Shown one piece after another: positions 1 through 9,493 of a stretch of DNA of 29,706 nt; the first letter of the stretch is position 1, and each line of letters opens with the position of its first letter. The stretch lies in the NCBI RefSeq assembly GCF_002027555.1, contig NZ_MXAP01000066.1, forward strand, positions 1 through 29,706, in the 5' to 3' direction. Made by a program: the position numbers and the translations under genes. Below the pieces are notes generated by a model that was not told the origin of the DNA, did no database searches, and saw nothing but the letters and a program-made list of their open reading frames with translations. Origin of the DNA: Moraxella equi. Its GTDB lineage: Bacteria; Pseudomonadota; Gammaproteobacteria; Pseudomonadales; Moraxellaceae.

Positions 1-39
1 GGGTTCGGTTGGTATATCTTTATCAAACAATACCAGATG

Positions 40-658
40 TTAATTTTCAATATCTATTTGGCTATTAAAAATTTGATACAACTCATCTTTCTTTTTTGGG
101 TCTGGTATTTTATCTAATAAATCTTTTGATTTTTGAATATACTCCATATTTCCAGCATTTATCTCAGCCAGATAGTACAACAAAATTTCTTTGGTATTGT
201 CTTTTTTGTTATAGTTATTTTTCTTAATTTCTTCTTTTGCTTTTTTGGCAATATGAGAAAAGCAATTTGTTACCTTATCATTGTCGTAATTATTGATTTT
301 CATAAGTTGGCATTTATAAATAAGTAACCAATGATCGGGGTTTTTCCTAAGAACTTCATCAATAAAATCTATGGCTTTGTGAACATCTGTTAATGTATAT
401 ATTTGTAATAATGCTTTGTACTTTTTATTCTCATCATTCATGCGATTTGCTTCTGGCACCAAGTCCAACAACAGCCTTTTCGTTTTTTCGTTGTCATCAA
501 TGACGCCATTTATTGCGATGTCATTTATTTTTTTGCATGACATAACGGTCGTACTCGTCTGTATTAGTAGCATTAATTTTTGAAGTGACATGATGTCCAG
601 TTTTATCATAACCGCAAGATAATAATGAAGTCATTAATATTGCTATAATGAATTTCAT
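40..658 (-). pseudogene. Lipoprotein gene with a one-base frameshift in a poly-A tract
   Basis: Reading from ATG at 658, preceded by GGAG seven bases upstream, gives a lipoprotein signal: MKF, a hydrophobic stretch, then the lipobox LLSC with Cys15. That frame ends at a TGA at 521-523 after 45 codons. The frame continuing from about 530 to 40 is open for about 170 more codons (charged, helical, TPR-like in feel, ending SQIDIEN). The switch lies in a run of seven A (plus-strand T at 528-534). A six-A run would fuse the frames through VMQKINDIAING into one protein of about 205 residues. I do not recognise the family; it is probably an outer-membrane-anchored helical protein. It could be a pseudogene, a phase-variable gene or a sequencing indel. 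Confidence 0.7.
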
Positions 659-830
659 TATATTTTCTCCGTATTTATATAAAAAGCCTAACCACTCATA
701 GGAGTAACAGACCGCTTATTTTTTTGGTGAGCATTCTTTTAGTTTTTATATAGGTTTATTTGCGGTATTTATCTTGGGTATTATAAATAATGGGAGTATA
801 TCTACATCTTTCATTTTTTATAAAAAGCCA

Positions 831-864
831 AAAATCAAGCCTACCAATCGATAGGCTTGATTTT
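831..864 (-). terminator. Rho-independent terminator of nrdA
   Basis: A perfect 13-bp stem (831-843 with 852-864) has an 8-base loop. It lies just past the nrdA stop and is followed on the minus strand by a T-rich run. Confidence 0.85.
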
Positions 865-868
865 AAAA

Positions 869-3145
869 TCACAACTTACACGCCCCGCCTGCACAGCCGT
901 CATCTAACTCGCCTTGGCTGTCATCTGCTCCGTCTCGGGTGTTGTGATAATATAGGGTTTTTACGCCCAGTTTATAAGCGGTAAGCAGGTCTTGAATCAT
1001 GATTTTCATGGGGACTTTTCCGCCTTCAAACTTGCTGGGGTCATAGTTGGTGTTGGCAGAGATGGACTGGTCGATGAATTTTTGCATGATGCCAACGAGT
1101 TTTAGGTAGCCGTTATTGTCAGGCATTTGCCATAACAGCTCGTATTTATTTGCCAAATTCTCAATGTCAGGCACAACTTGTTTTAAAATGCCATCCTTTG
1201 ACTGTTTGACCGACACCAAGCCCCGTGGCGGTTCGATACCGTTGGTGGCGTTGGCAATTTGGCTAGATGTCTCAGATGGCATGAGAGCTGATAAGGTGGA
1301 GTTACGCAGACCGTGCTGTTTGATATTGGCACGCAGGGCTTCCCAGTCTAGGTGTAGTGGCTCATTGCAGATGTTATCCAAATCCGCCTTGTAGGTATCA
1401 ATCGGCAAAATACCTTGGCTGTATGTCGTCTCGCCAAATGCAGGGCAAGCCCCTTTTTCTTGGGCAAGTTTGTTCGACGCTTCTAGCAGATAATACTGGA
1501 ACGCTTCAAAAGTGCGGTGGGTCAGTCCAATCGCCCCCATGTCTGAGTAGCGTGTGCCGTTTTTGGCAAGATAATAGGCGTAGTTAATCACACCCACACC
1601 GAGTGTACGACGGTTCATGCTACCATTTTTGGCGGCGATGACAGGATAGTCTTGATAGTCAAGCAAAGCGTCCAACGCACGCACAATCAGCTCGGCAGGC
1701 TCCCTCATCTCTTCTAGCTTGTCAATCTTGCCTAGATTGATGGCGGACAACGTACATAGGGCAATCTCGCCATGCTCATCATTGATGTTATCAAGCGGTT
1801 TGGTGGGTAGGGCGATTTCCATGCATAGGTTAGATTGGCGAACAGGGGCAACAGACGGGTCAAAGGGGCTGTGCGTGTTGCAGTGATCAACGTTTTGGAC
1901 ATAGATACGCCCCGTACTGGCACGCTCTTGGAGCATGAGACTAAACAGCTCACGGGCAGGGATTTTGCGTTTGCGAATGCTCTCGTCATTTTCATATAGG
2001 GTGTAGAGACGTTCAAATTCGGCTTGGTTAGCAAAAAATGCGTCATAAAGCCCTGCCACATCAGACGGGGAGAATAGGGTGATGTCTTCGTTTTTGATGA
2101 GTCGGGTGTAGAGTGTTTTGTTAATCTGCACGCCATAATCCATGTGACGGACACGGTTGTCCTCGACGCCACGGTTGTTTTTTAGGACAAGCAAACTTTC
2201 CACTTCTAAATGCCAGAGCGGATAAAACAAAGTCGCTGCCCCGCCACGCACGCCACCTTGTGAGCAGGACTTAACCGCCGCTTGGAACATTTTAAAAAAG
2301 GGAATGCAGCCTGTGTGCTGAGCTTCACCGCCACGAATGGGTGAGCCTAACGCACGAATCGCCCCTGCATTCACGCCAATACCCGCACGCTGTGAGACGT
2401 AGCGGACGATGGCGGATGTGGTGGCGTTGATGCTGTCTAGGTTGTCGCCACATTCGATGAGTACGCATGAGCTAAACTGACGGGTGGGGGTACGCACGCC
2501 TGACATGATGGGGGTAGGCAGTGAGATGTAGAAGTTGGATGTAGCGTCATAAAAACGCTTGATGTAGTCCAGTCGTACCGCTTTATCATAGCTGGCAAAT
2601 AGGCACATGCCAACCAAAATGTACAAAAACTGGGGGCTTTCATAGACTTTTTTGGTGACACGGTCTTGGACGAGATATTTGCCCATCATCTGTTCAACCG
2701 CTGCATAGGCAAGGTTCATGTCACGTTCGTGGTCGATGTAGGCGTTTAGTTCATCAAATTCGGCACGGTCATAATCTGCCAAAATGTGCTTGTCGTATTT
2801 GCCTATTTCGGTCAAGCGAGCGACATGGTCATACAGATGTGGCGGTTCATAGTCGCCATAGGCAATCTTGCGTAGATGAAAAATGGCAAGACGAGCCGCC
2901 AGATATTGATAATCAGGCGTTTCGGCTGAGATTAAGTCCGCTGCCGCCTTGATGATGGTCTCATGAATGTCACGGGTAGCAATGCCGTCATAAAACTGAA
3001 TGTGTGATTTTAGTTCCACTTGCGACACGGAGACGTTGTCTAATCCTTTGGCTGCCCATGTGATGACCTTGTGAATCTTATCAAGGTTGATGGGTTCAAA
3101 GGTGCCGTCTCTTTTTTTGACTTTGATTTGGTCGATGTGTGTCAT
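869..3145 (-). CDS. nrdA: Class Ia ribonucleoside-diphosphate reductase, alpha subunit
   Basis: This is the large catalytic subunit that reduces ribonucleoside diphosphates to deoxyribonucleotides in the cytoplasm, working with the NrdB radical subunit. An N-terminal ATP-cone starts at VKKRDGTFEPINLDK. The active-site cysteines are visible: Cys227 (RQFSSC), Cys441 in SNLCMEIALPT and Cys464 in ALCTLSAINL. The C-terminal shuttle pair Cys751/Cys756 sits in GCAGGACKL, and the radical-transfer YYHNTR precedes it. The length is 758 residues against 761 in E. coli. I prefer the ATG at 3145 because GGGTGA lies just upstream; an in-frame ATG at 3193 would add 16 residues that look unlike the family. 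nrdB is not next to it, on either side. Regulation by NrdR is suggested by the upstream palindromes. Confidence 0.98.
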   Translation of the reverse strand: MTHIDQIKVKKRDGTFEPINLDKIHKVITWAAKGLDNVSVSQVELKSHIQFYDGIATRDIHETIIKAAADLISAETPDYQYLAARLAIFHLRKIAYGDYEPPHLYDHVARLTEIGKYDKHILADYDRAEFDELNAYIDHERDMNLAYAAVEQMMGKYLVQDRVTKKVYESPQFLYILVGMCLFASYDKAVRLDYIKRFYDATSNFYISLPTPIMSGVRTPTRQFSSCVLIECGDNLDSINATTSAIVRYVSQRAGIGVNAGAIRALGSPIRGGEAQHTGCIPFFKMFQAAVKSCSQGGVRGGAATLFYPLWHLEVESLLVLKNNRGVEDNRVRHMDYGVQINKTLYTRLIKNEDITLFSPSDVAGLYDAFFANQAEFERLYTLYENDESIRKRKIPARELFSLMLQERASTGRIYVQNVDHCNTHSPFDPSVAPVRQSNLCMEIALPTKPLDNINDEHGEIALCTLSAINLGKIDKLEEMREPAELIVRALDALLDYQDYPVIAAKNGSMNRRTLGVGVINYAYYLAKNGTRYSDMGAIGLTHRTFEAFQYYLLEASNKLAQEKGACPAFGETTYSQGILPIDTYKADLDNICNEPLHLDWEALRANIKQHGLRNSTLSALMPSETSSQIANATNGIEPPRGLVSVKQSKDGILKQVVPDIENLANKYELLWQMPDNNGYLKLVGIMQKFIDQSISANTNYDPSKFEGGKVPMKIMIQDLLTAYKLGVKTLYYHNTRDGADDSQGELDDGCAGGACKL

Positions 3146-3224
3146 AAAATCACCCGTTTTTGTTGTAAATTGTAAAAAATTACCAAATCTCAATGACTTA
3201 GCGATTTTTCTATTTAAAAATTAA

Positions 3225-3271
3225 CCACTAGATGTAGTAATGCATTTCTAAGGTAGCACAATATAGCCTAA
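3225..3271 (-). promoter_or_regulatory. Tandem NrdR-box-like palindromes upstream of nrdA
   Basis: CACTAGATGTAGTA (3226) matches the NrdR half-site palindrome CACTATATATAGTG at 11 of 14 positions. CACAATATAGCCTA (3257) matches at 9 of 14. Their starts are 31 bp apart, three helical turns, the usual spacing of paired NrdR boxes. They lie about 80-125 bp upstream of the nrdA start. Box 2 is weak on its own; the spacing carries the argument. Confidence 0.6.
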
Positions 3272-3568
3272 AAATTTTTAAAATACTAGCTTGTATTTTG
3301 TGCCAATCTGTGATTTTGTCATTTTAACCAAACTTGAAAAACGTACAGAAAAGACAGGGTAAGGCTTTGAGGCTTGTCAAGAGATGGATAAAAATTTTTA
3401 AGAAAATTTTGTAAAGAAATTGGGCAAATTTTCATCAATTTGTCGGACAGATGATTGTCAGATTTTTGGTAAATTTTATAAAAAAACCAACCAGTTGGAT
3501 TTTTTAAAATCGGCTAAGAATGGGTGTGCAAATTAGTGTGAATTTGTTTTTGCTTAGGCTATTTTTAC
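3272..3568. other. Intergenic AT-rich region between divergent nrdA and ynbD
   Basis: I see no gene here. At 3481-3505 there is a hairpin-like element, AAAAAACCAA-CCAG-TTGGATTTTTT, which resembles a bidirectional terminator although neither neighbour ends here. It could be a relic of a lost gene. Confidence 0.5.
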
Positions 3569-3597
3569 TTGACTTTGGGGTGAATTTGGCATTTAAT
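3569..3597 (+). promoter_or_regulatory. Sigma70-like promoter of ynbD
   Basis: TTGACT, 17 bases, TTTAAT (five of six matches in each hexamer). Transcription from it would start near 3604, so the ATG at 3596 could not be used. This supports the ATG at 3626 as the ynbD start. Confidence 0.5.
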
Positions 3598-3625
3598 GCA
3601 GTTTATTTGTACACATTTGGCAATC

Positions 3626-5053
3626 ATGAATGATGACCTAAAACAGCGAACGATGGCACTTGTCAAGGCATTGGTGGTATTTGGGCTAGCATATCCCCTA
3701 ACCAATGACTATACGCACGCTTTGATGTCGCACACGCCAATAGCGGTGGGGTCGGTGGCAAGTCGCTATGATGTCGCGCCATTTGTGGCGTGGGCGATAG
3801 TGCCTTATAGTTTATCCTTTGTGTTGTTTGTGCTGAGTTTTTATGTGGTGTCGTCTGCCATGCTGTCTCGGCTGTTGCACCGTTTGGTGCTTGGGACGTT
3901 GGTGGCGTGCCTGTGCTTTTATGCTTATCCTTTGGTGTTTGCCTATGATAGACCTGTCATGTCGGAGCAGTGGCGGTGGGCGTATGAGCTGTTGTCGCTC
4001 GTGGATAAGCCTTATAATCAACTGCCATCCTTGCACGCCTGCTATGCACTGCTGTTTGGGGTGAGTTTATGGCATGTGGTGCAAGGGCGGTGGCGTGGTC
4101 TGTATCGTGCAGGGCTAAGTCTTATCTGTGTAGCGATAGCAGGAGCAACGCTTTTTACGTGGCAACATCATGTGACGGACGTGGTCGCAGGGCTTGGGCT
4201 TGCGGTGGTGGTATTGGTTGCGGAGCGATGGCTTCATGCCTTGCCACACATCACAGGGCGAGCGATGATGAAGTTTATCACGCTTGGGGTGCTGTGGTTT
4301 TTGGGGTGGGCGGTCGTGCCTGTCTTGGTGGGTTATCAAGGTACGGCGTGGGCAATCATGGCAAAAATTATGGGCATGTATGGCTGTTTGGGTCTGTTCT
4401 CGGTGGCGTGGCTCTATGCCAAGCCGTCATGGATAACCAGTCTATTAGCCAAACAGACAGATAAACATCATGTTGGTGCATTTCGTTCCAGTGCGTACGG
4501 ATTGGGTTTACCCATTATCATCATTTATAAGCTCATGTGGCGACTGGCGTGGGCGTGTCATTTTGTGTGTCACGACATTGGCAGGCGAGTGATTCACACC
4601 CAAGCGTTTACCATTATGGCAATCGGTCATCTGTCTGATGATGTGCTAGATGAGTTAAGCCAATACGCTGGGCGATATCGGCAGATACTGTGGGTAGATG
4701 TTTGTGCGGAGATGGCATCTGATTTTGCCCATGCTAGGCTACTGGCGGATAAGAGAACAGTGACAAAGTGGCAGTATGTTAATCTTGGCGTGATGGATTT
4801 GCAGTATTTTGATGACACCATTATGAACAATATCAGGGCGTTATATGATGATATCAAGCAAGCAGACGAGCCTAACACGCTCATTATCTGCCAATGTGCG
4901 ATGGGACAATCTAGGAGTGTGGCGGTGATGATATGCCTACTTGCCTTGCAACAGGGTATTTGTCCACATCGGCTGTCCGTGCAGGATAAAGAGATGATGG
5001 ATTCTGTGCTGTCGTCCTATGGCAAGCACCGTGCGCGGGGGTTATTGGCATGA
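3626..5053 (+). CDS. ynbD: Bifunctional PAP2 / dual-specificity phosphatase, YnbD-like
   Basis: This is an inner-membrane fusion of a PAP2-type phosphatase with a cysteine-based phosphatase. The first two thirds hold many membrane segments, with PAP2 signatures NQLPSLHACY (phosphate and acid/base His) and HHVTDVVAGL. The C-terminal domain carries the P-loop CAMGQSRS, a CX5R motif with catalytic Cys and Arg. The domain order and size match E. coli YnbD (about 430 residues). The reading frame is also open from an ATG at 3596, ten codons upstream; 3626 is chosen from the promoter position. Its stop overlaps the ynbB start by four bases, so the two are probably translationally coupled. It likely dephosphorylates a lipid phosphate intermediate, or a protein or inositol phosphate; the true substrate is unknown. 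Confidence 0.9.
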   Translation: MNDDLKQRTMALVKALVVFGLAYPLTNDYTHALMSHTPIAVGSVASRYDVAPFVAWAIVPYSLSFVLFVLSFYVVSSAMLSRLLHRLVLGTLVACLCFYAYPLVFAYDRPVMSEQWRWAYELLSLVDKPYNQLPSLHACYALLFGVSLWHVVQGRWRGLYRAGLSLICVAIAGATLFTWQHHVTDVVAGLGLAVVVLVAERWLHALPHITGRAMMKFITLGVLWFLGWAVVPVLVGYQGTAWAIMAKIMGMYGCLGLFSVAWLYAKPSWITSLLAKQTDKHHVGAFRSSAYGLGLPIIIIYKLMWRLAWACHFVCHDIGRRVIHTQAFTIMAIGHLSDDVLDELSQYAGRYRQILWVDVCAEMASDFAHARLLADKRTVTKWQYVNLGVMDLQYFDDTIMNNIRALYDDIKQADEPNTLIICQCAMGQSRSVAVMICLLALQQGICPHRLSVQDKEMMDSVLSSYGKHRARGLLA

Positions 5054-5763
5054 GTGAATATTTATTATTACTCTTGATGGCGGTTGTCTTGCTTATCATG
5101 TTGTTTATCAAATGCTTGGGCAAATATCAGGAGGTTTATCAAACAGTGCGGTCATGGTTTTGGCTGTTGGCAGTGCTGTGGCTTGCCTTTATACTTGGGC
5201 GGTATGGCGTGGCGACATTGGGCATGCTGATGAGTGCTATTGCCCTGTGGGAGCTGTGGCGAGTGATTAAGGTGTGGACATGGCGTGATGGACTATTTGT
5301 GGGTTATATCGGACTGTTTGGGCTGGCGTGGGTGTGGCTTGCCTTGACCGTCAAGCCTTTATCCGTGCTGTTGTTTGTCCTATTTGCGGTGCAGGTTTGT
5401 GATGTGTGCCAATATCTCATGGGGCGAGCCTTTGGTCATCGCCTGTTTGCTAGCAAACTTGCCCCCAACCTTAGCCCCAATAAGACCATTGAAGGAGCGG
5501 TGTTTGGCGTGCTGTTGATGATGGTACTAAGCCTACCCGTGGGGCAAGTTTTGACTGATTTTGGCATGGGTCAGTTGGTACTATTGGCGGTGTCGCTTGG
5601 GGCGTGCGGTATTGTTGGCGATTTGTTAGAATCTAGTGTCAAACGCCGTCATCAGGTCAAGGACATGGGGGTGTGGCTTGCAGGGCATGGCGGACTTTTG
5701 GACAGAATGGATAGCCTGCTTGTGAGCGTGCCACTATTTGCGGTCTTGATGGTGGTACTGTAA
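5050..5763 (+). CDS. ynbB: CDP-diacylglycerol synthase-like protein, YnbB-like
   Basis: This is an integral membrane cytidylyltransferase related to CdsA, which makes CDP-diacylglycerol from phosphatidate and CTP. The C-terminal family signature is complete: SVKRRHQVKDMG, then GHGGLLDRMDS. An upstream SPNKTIEGA segment is also typical. At 237 residues it is shorter than CdsA (about 285), the missing part being at the N-terminus. It starts on the ATGA overlap with ynbD. In E. coli the ynb cluster has a second CDP-DAG synthase homologue like this one; here it presumably feeds CDP-activated lipid to YnbA. Its last 30 bases overlap, tail to tail, the end of the SDR pseudogene on the other strand. 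Confidence 0.92.
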   Translation: MSEYLLLLLMAVVLLIMLFIKCLGKYQEVYQTVRSWFWLLAVLWLAFILGRYGVATLGMLMSAIALWELWRVIKVWTWRDGLFVGYIGLFGLAWVWLALTVKPLSVLLFVLFAVQVCDVCQYLMGRAFGHRLFASKLAPNLSPNKTIEGAVFGVLLMMVLSLPVGQVLTDFGMGQLVLLAVSLGACGIVGDLLESSVKRRHQVKDMGVWLAGHGGLLDRMDSLLVSVPLFAVLMVVL

Positions 5764-6538
5764 TTGCATGACTTTGGCAAGTAAGGGACGAGGCAGGGCG
5801 GTCAGGAGCTTGGCAATGGCTTTCATGGGTTTGGGAAAGACGTGTAGGGCGATGTCGTTATGTATGGCGTAAATGATTTGATGGACGGCTTCTTGTTCGC
5901 TGATTAAAAATGGCTTGTCGGCTCGTCCGCCATGCAACTGCCTTAATGTCGCTGTGTCAACATAGCCACAAGCGATGGCGATGACTTGTATGCCAAATGG
6001 AGCAAGTGCCATGCGATAGGCGAGCGTGTCTTGTATCATCGCACGCTTGCAGTGAGCGTATAGGCTTGCCCCTTGAAAGTCAAATAGCCCTGCCACAGAT
6101 GAGATGGCGACCAAACTTGTGGGCGTGGCGAGCGTGGTGTGATGAATGGTTTGTTTTTCTTGAACTTGTTTTTTTGTGAATAAGACACTCACTTGCCCAA
6201 GCAAACACCGCTTGAAAGGCTTGCAAATTTAGCATGAGCATATCATGGCTTTCATCGGCACTAAGGGCTTGTTTGCGTTCGGGATAATATTTGCCAATGC
6301 TATAAATCAGCTGAGAAAAAGGCGTATCTAGCCGTTTCAAGAGTTCATCCCGCTGAGTACGACAGCGGACATCACAGCAGATGGCGGTGATGTTGTCAAG
6401 CTCTAAGATGGCTTGTACTTTGTGGGGATTGCTACCAATGACCGTAACCAGATTGCCTTGATGGGCGTGCCATTTGGCAAGGGCAAGACCGATACCGCTC
6501 GTACCGCCAAAGATGATGATGGTTTGGGGGGTGTTCAT
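5734..6538 (-). pseudogene. Short-chain dehydrogenase/reductase, frameshifted in a poly-A tract
   Basis: The first frame starts at 6538 (AAAGG nine bases upstream) and shows the Rossmann motif IIIFGGTSGIGLAL near the N-terminus. The second frame carries the catalytic Ser in VAISSVAG and the YxxxK motif as YAHCK. The two frames meet at seven A (plus-strand T at 6169-6175); six A would give LIHKKQVQEKQT and a full protein of about 267 residues. It is the last gene of the minus-strand ynb unit and could reduce or oxidise a lipid or head-group intermediate. The substrate is unknown. Whether the gene is dead, phase-variable or misassembled cannot be told from the sequence. Confidence 0.8.
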
Positions 6539-6618
6539 TTATTTATGCCTTTTAATTTAATATAAGTAATTGATTTATAGAGTAAAATTTTAACTTTCTC
6601 TTAAAATAATTACCCAAT

Positions 6619-7719
6619 TCACTCATCACAACGCAGTCCCACATCATAGCCATAGGCAAACTGCTCGGCAGTGATTTGGACAAAAGTATCAAAATCATGA
6701 TGATATGCCAAAATACGCCCTTGTCGAAGATTGGGTTTTTTGTCAAATAAAGGGCGGACACGGCGATAATCTTTGGTATCTAAATGGCGTATTTGGGGGT
6801 TATTTGTCATATAATCATGCACATCTTGCAGGCGAGCATTGGGCGAGAAGCCAAAGACGTGATGAATGGCAGGTTCGGCAAGCACACGGTCAAAGGGGGA
6901 TTTTGGTTCAGCATACACCACATCGGCAAGCTGACAGGCAAGTTCAATGGGTGTCAAATCCATGACTCCGCCCATAAGACAGCGGTCATCATGACATAGG
7001 GGCGGTAAATAATACATGTCTGTGATGGACGCACGCACCATGACGGACAAGGGCAGATTGGTCGAATGATAATCGGCACAAATGAGCGGTGAGTAGCGTG
7101 CCATGATGTTGGTCGGGGTTAGCTCTTCAAGGGCTTGCCAAAGCAGAGGGTTTGACGTCCACAGTAGCCCTTGCCATTGATGATGGGCGTGAATACGATT
7201 CAGCTGACTGGCGAGAATCAGAACGTGTGTGGCGGACGGCTTGGAGATGGGTTCATCAAAACGCCAACAGGGCGTGTGCGTTTCGCCGTCCACATGACCG
7301 ATGGCGTGACGGGTGAGGTTGCCGATGAGTTTATCCGTCAGATGAGTGTGGCGGATAGGACGGTTAAGTAGATGAGAGAGTTGATAACGACACCAACGTT
7401 TTAGGGCAGGCATGAGATACTGCCCATAACTGTCAGAGCGTTTGTCAGTAATGCTACCGATAGTTTCATAAAGCAAGCGACTGTTCATCACAGCGATAAG
7501 CGACTGCCGACTTGTCTCTGACGAATCGGATAGGGCTTCTAATAACAGGGCGGTTGCCATTGCTCCGCCACAGTTACCAATCACCAAATCAGGTCGCCTG
7601 CCTGTATCGCACAACGCCTGATAAATCCCCAAATAATAACCAAAGCGTAACCCCCCGCCTGCCATGAGTAGGGCTCGGCGATAAGGGGGTTTTGTAAGGG
7701 GCGGTGTGTTTGTGGTCAT
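6619..7719 (-). CDS. Patatin-like phospholipase family protein with GxCxG motif
   Basis: The N-terminus has the oxyanion-hole loop LLMAGGGLRFGYYLG, followed by the nucleophile-elbow region DLVIGNCGGAM, the arrangement of patatin-like lipid acyl hydrolases. The elbow reads G-N-C-G-G, with Cys (TGT codon) where the family has Ser. The catalytic Asp may be the one in MGGVMDLTP. The length is 366 residues and I see no signal peptide or membrane segment. The ATG follows the ynbC stop by two bases, so it belongs to the same transcription unit. It probably acts on an acyl lipid made by the cluster, or has become a non-canonical or inactive relative. Confidence 0.8.
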   Translation of the reverse strand: MTTNTPPLTKPPYRRALLMAGGGLRFGYYLGIYQALCDTGRRPDLVIGNCGGAMATALLLEALSDSSETSRQSLIAVMNSRLLYETIGSITDKRSDSYGQYLMPALKRWCRYQLSHLLNRPIRHTHLTDKLIGNLTRHAIGHVDGETHTPCWRFDEPISKPSATHVLILASQLNRIHAHHQWQGLLWTSNPLLWQALEELTPTNIMARYSPLICADYHSTNLPLSVMVRASITDMYYLPPLCHDDRCLMGGVMDLTPIELACQLADVVYAEPKSPFDRVLAEPAIHHVFGFSPNARLQDVHDYMTNNPQIRHLDTKDYRRVRPLFDKKPNLRQGRILAYHHDFDTFVQITAEQFAYGYDVGLRCDE

Positions 7720-7721
7720 GG

Positions 7722-9458
7722 TTAGGTAGGAAGTTTGACCGCCAAAGACACGCTAAAAATACCAAACTCATCAATTCGCATATCAATCTTTTTAAAGCCT
7801 GCCTGTGCAACCAATTGGTCGATTTCGGCTTGTGAGCGACATCGCATGACCCAATCTGTGCCTTGATGGCTGTTTAGGGTTTTGCCGATGAATTCTTGTT
7901 CGGGGTGCCACGGCTGATTGGTGTATAGCAGATAACCGCCGTCTGATAATTCTCGGTGCATACCACTTAGAGCGGTTTGGATAAGGGTGTTATCCGAGAA
8001 CAACTCAAACAGCCCTGAGACGATGGCGATGTCGTTATCAGATGAGTGATAGCTATCAGTACAAAAAGCGTCTTGCTGGCTGATGGTCGCTCGTGATGAC
8101 AGACCTTGTTTGACAGCTTTATCCTTCATGACGCTGACATTGTGTGAATCATAATCTCGTAGCGTGGCGGTCAGTGTGGGATATTTATGCAGAAGTTCAA
8201 ACGCATAATAACCATTACCACTGGCGATGTCCAAGAGTTTGATGGGCTGTTTGTCGGGGTGTGCGTTAAGGTGTTTGTCAATGGCAATCTCTGCCAATTC
8301 TAACAGATGAGCTTTGCGAATGCGAATGCCACGCCAACCGATGTTATTTAAATAAAAATTATCAATGAGCCTGCCCACACCGAACTTACCACGTGGTTCA
8401 TTTTGATAAACCTTATCTAGCGACACGCCCGAATCAAAGCCGTGTGTTACCCCCGCTGATACTCCGTCACTGACATGTCCAAAGCGTTCTATCATAAATT
8501 TAGTCATGGCAAAACTGGGGTTAAAGCCTTTTGCCATGAGTGTATCGACTTTGTCTTTACTAAAACTTTGGGCGTGTGTGGTTGGGTTGTGGGCAGATGT
8601 CAAGTCCACAGTTTGGGGCGGACTGGCAAAAAGTTCATCGGTAAATGCCAAACAGTCGGCGAAGACGTCTTGTTTATTGACTTCATGAAAAATGGCGTGA
8701 AAACTTTTGGGATAATACGCCCAACGCTTAATGGGCGAACGAATGCGGTCATAAAAGGTGCGTATCGCTTCTTTGTCCACGACATAATCCTGACCTGCAC
8801 ACAGTATCATGGTCGGTGTGGTGATAGCACCTGCGTCATCGAGCAGGCGTGCCCCTGTTTGTAGGGAGTCGATGAGCAGGTCGCGAGAGATGCTTTGTGT
8901 GAGCACTTGGGCTTTGACGTAGCTTGACACGAGACATGACCCCGAGTTTTTTGGCGACTTTGAGTGCTGGCAGGGCAAAGGGGACATACAGACGAATGGC
9001 AAGGGCAGGCGTGCCGAGTATCATGCCACGAATATTGGGGGCGTAGTCATGTACATAGGCACTGGCAATGACCGCTCCCAAACTACTGGCGATGAGTGCA
9101 ATTTGCTCATCATTGGCGTGCGTTTGGGTTTAATGACTTTTAAAAATTCATCTAAATCACGCACCAATTGCCCAAAGCTCTCGGCATGGTCTCGCTCACC
9201 GCCTGAACGTCCGTTGCCCCGTGCGTCCCATGCAAAGACTTGATAGCCTTGTTTGACGAAGGCATGAGCCATGTCGGTCAGCCTTTGTGAATGTTCATGC
9301 CCACCACGATGGAGCATGACAATGATTTTTAGGTCATCATGGTCATAGACACGCTCTGACTTGTCGGTGAGCCAGTAGCGATAGAACATGGCCGTGCCGT
9401 CATAGCTATTAAACGTGCTGTGATATTCATGAATATTTGCTGTGCTGATGGGTTGCAT
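7722..9458 (-). pseudogene. ynbC: YnbC-like alpha/beta hydrolase-methyltransferase fusion, two frameshifts
   Basis: E. coli YnbC is a fusion of a lysophospholipase-like alpha/beta hydrolase and a class I SAM-dependent methyltransferase. Here the hydrolase starts at 9458 (IIVMLHRGGHEHS, AWDARGNGRSGG). Near 9111-9115 the coding frame shifts to one giving DEQIALIASSLGAVIASAY (nucleophile elbow), then near 8917-8929 it shifts back to SYVKAQVLTQSISRD. The second half holds the SAM-binding LLDIASGNGYYAF and VSGLFELF, ending VSLAVKLPT. The two shifts cancel, but the original frame meets a stop at 9021-9023. The remnant from about 8920 to 7722 could still make the methyltransferase half. Confidence 0.85.
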
Positions 9459-9493
9459 GATAAATCCTTATTAACTTTGTCGGCCTTGCAAAA

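Noticed and set aside
1116..2661. Open frames overlapping nrdA on both strands
   Set aside because: They are shadows of a highly conserved gene and show no start signals.
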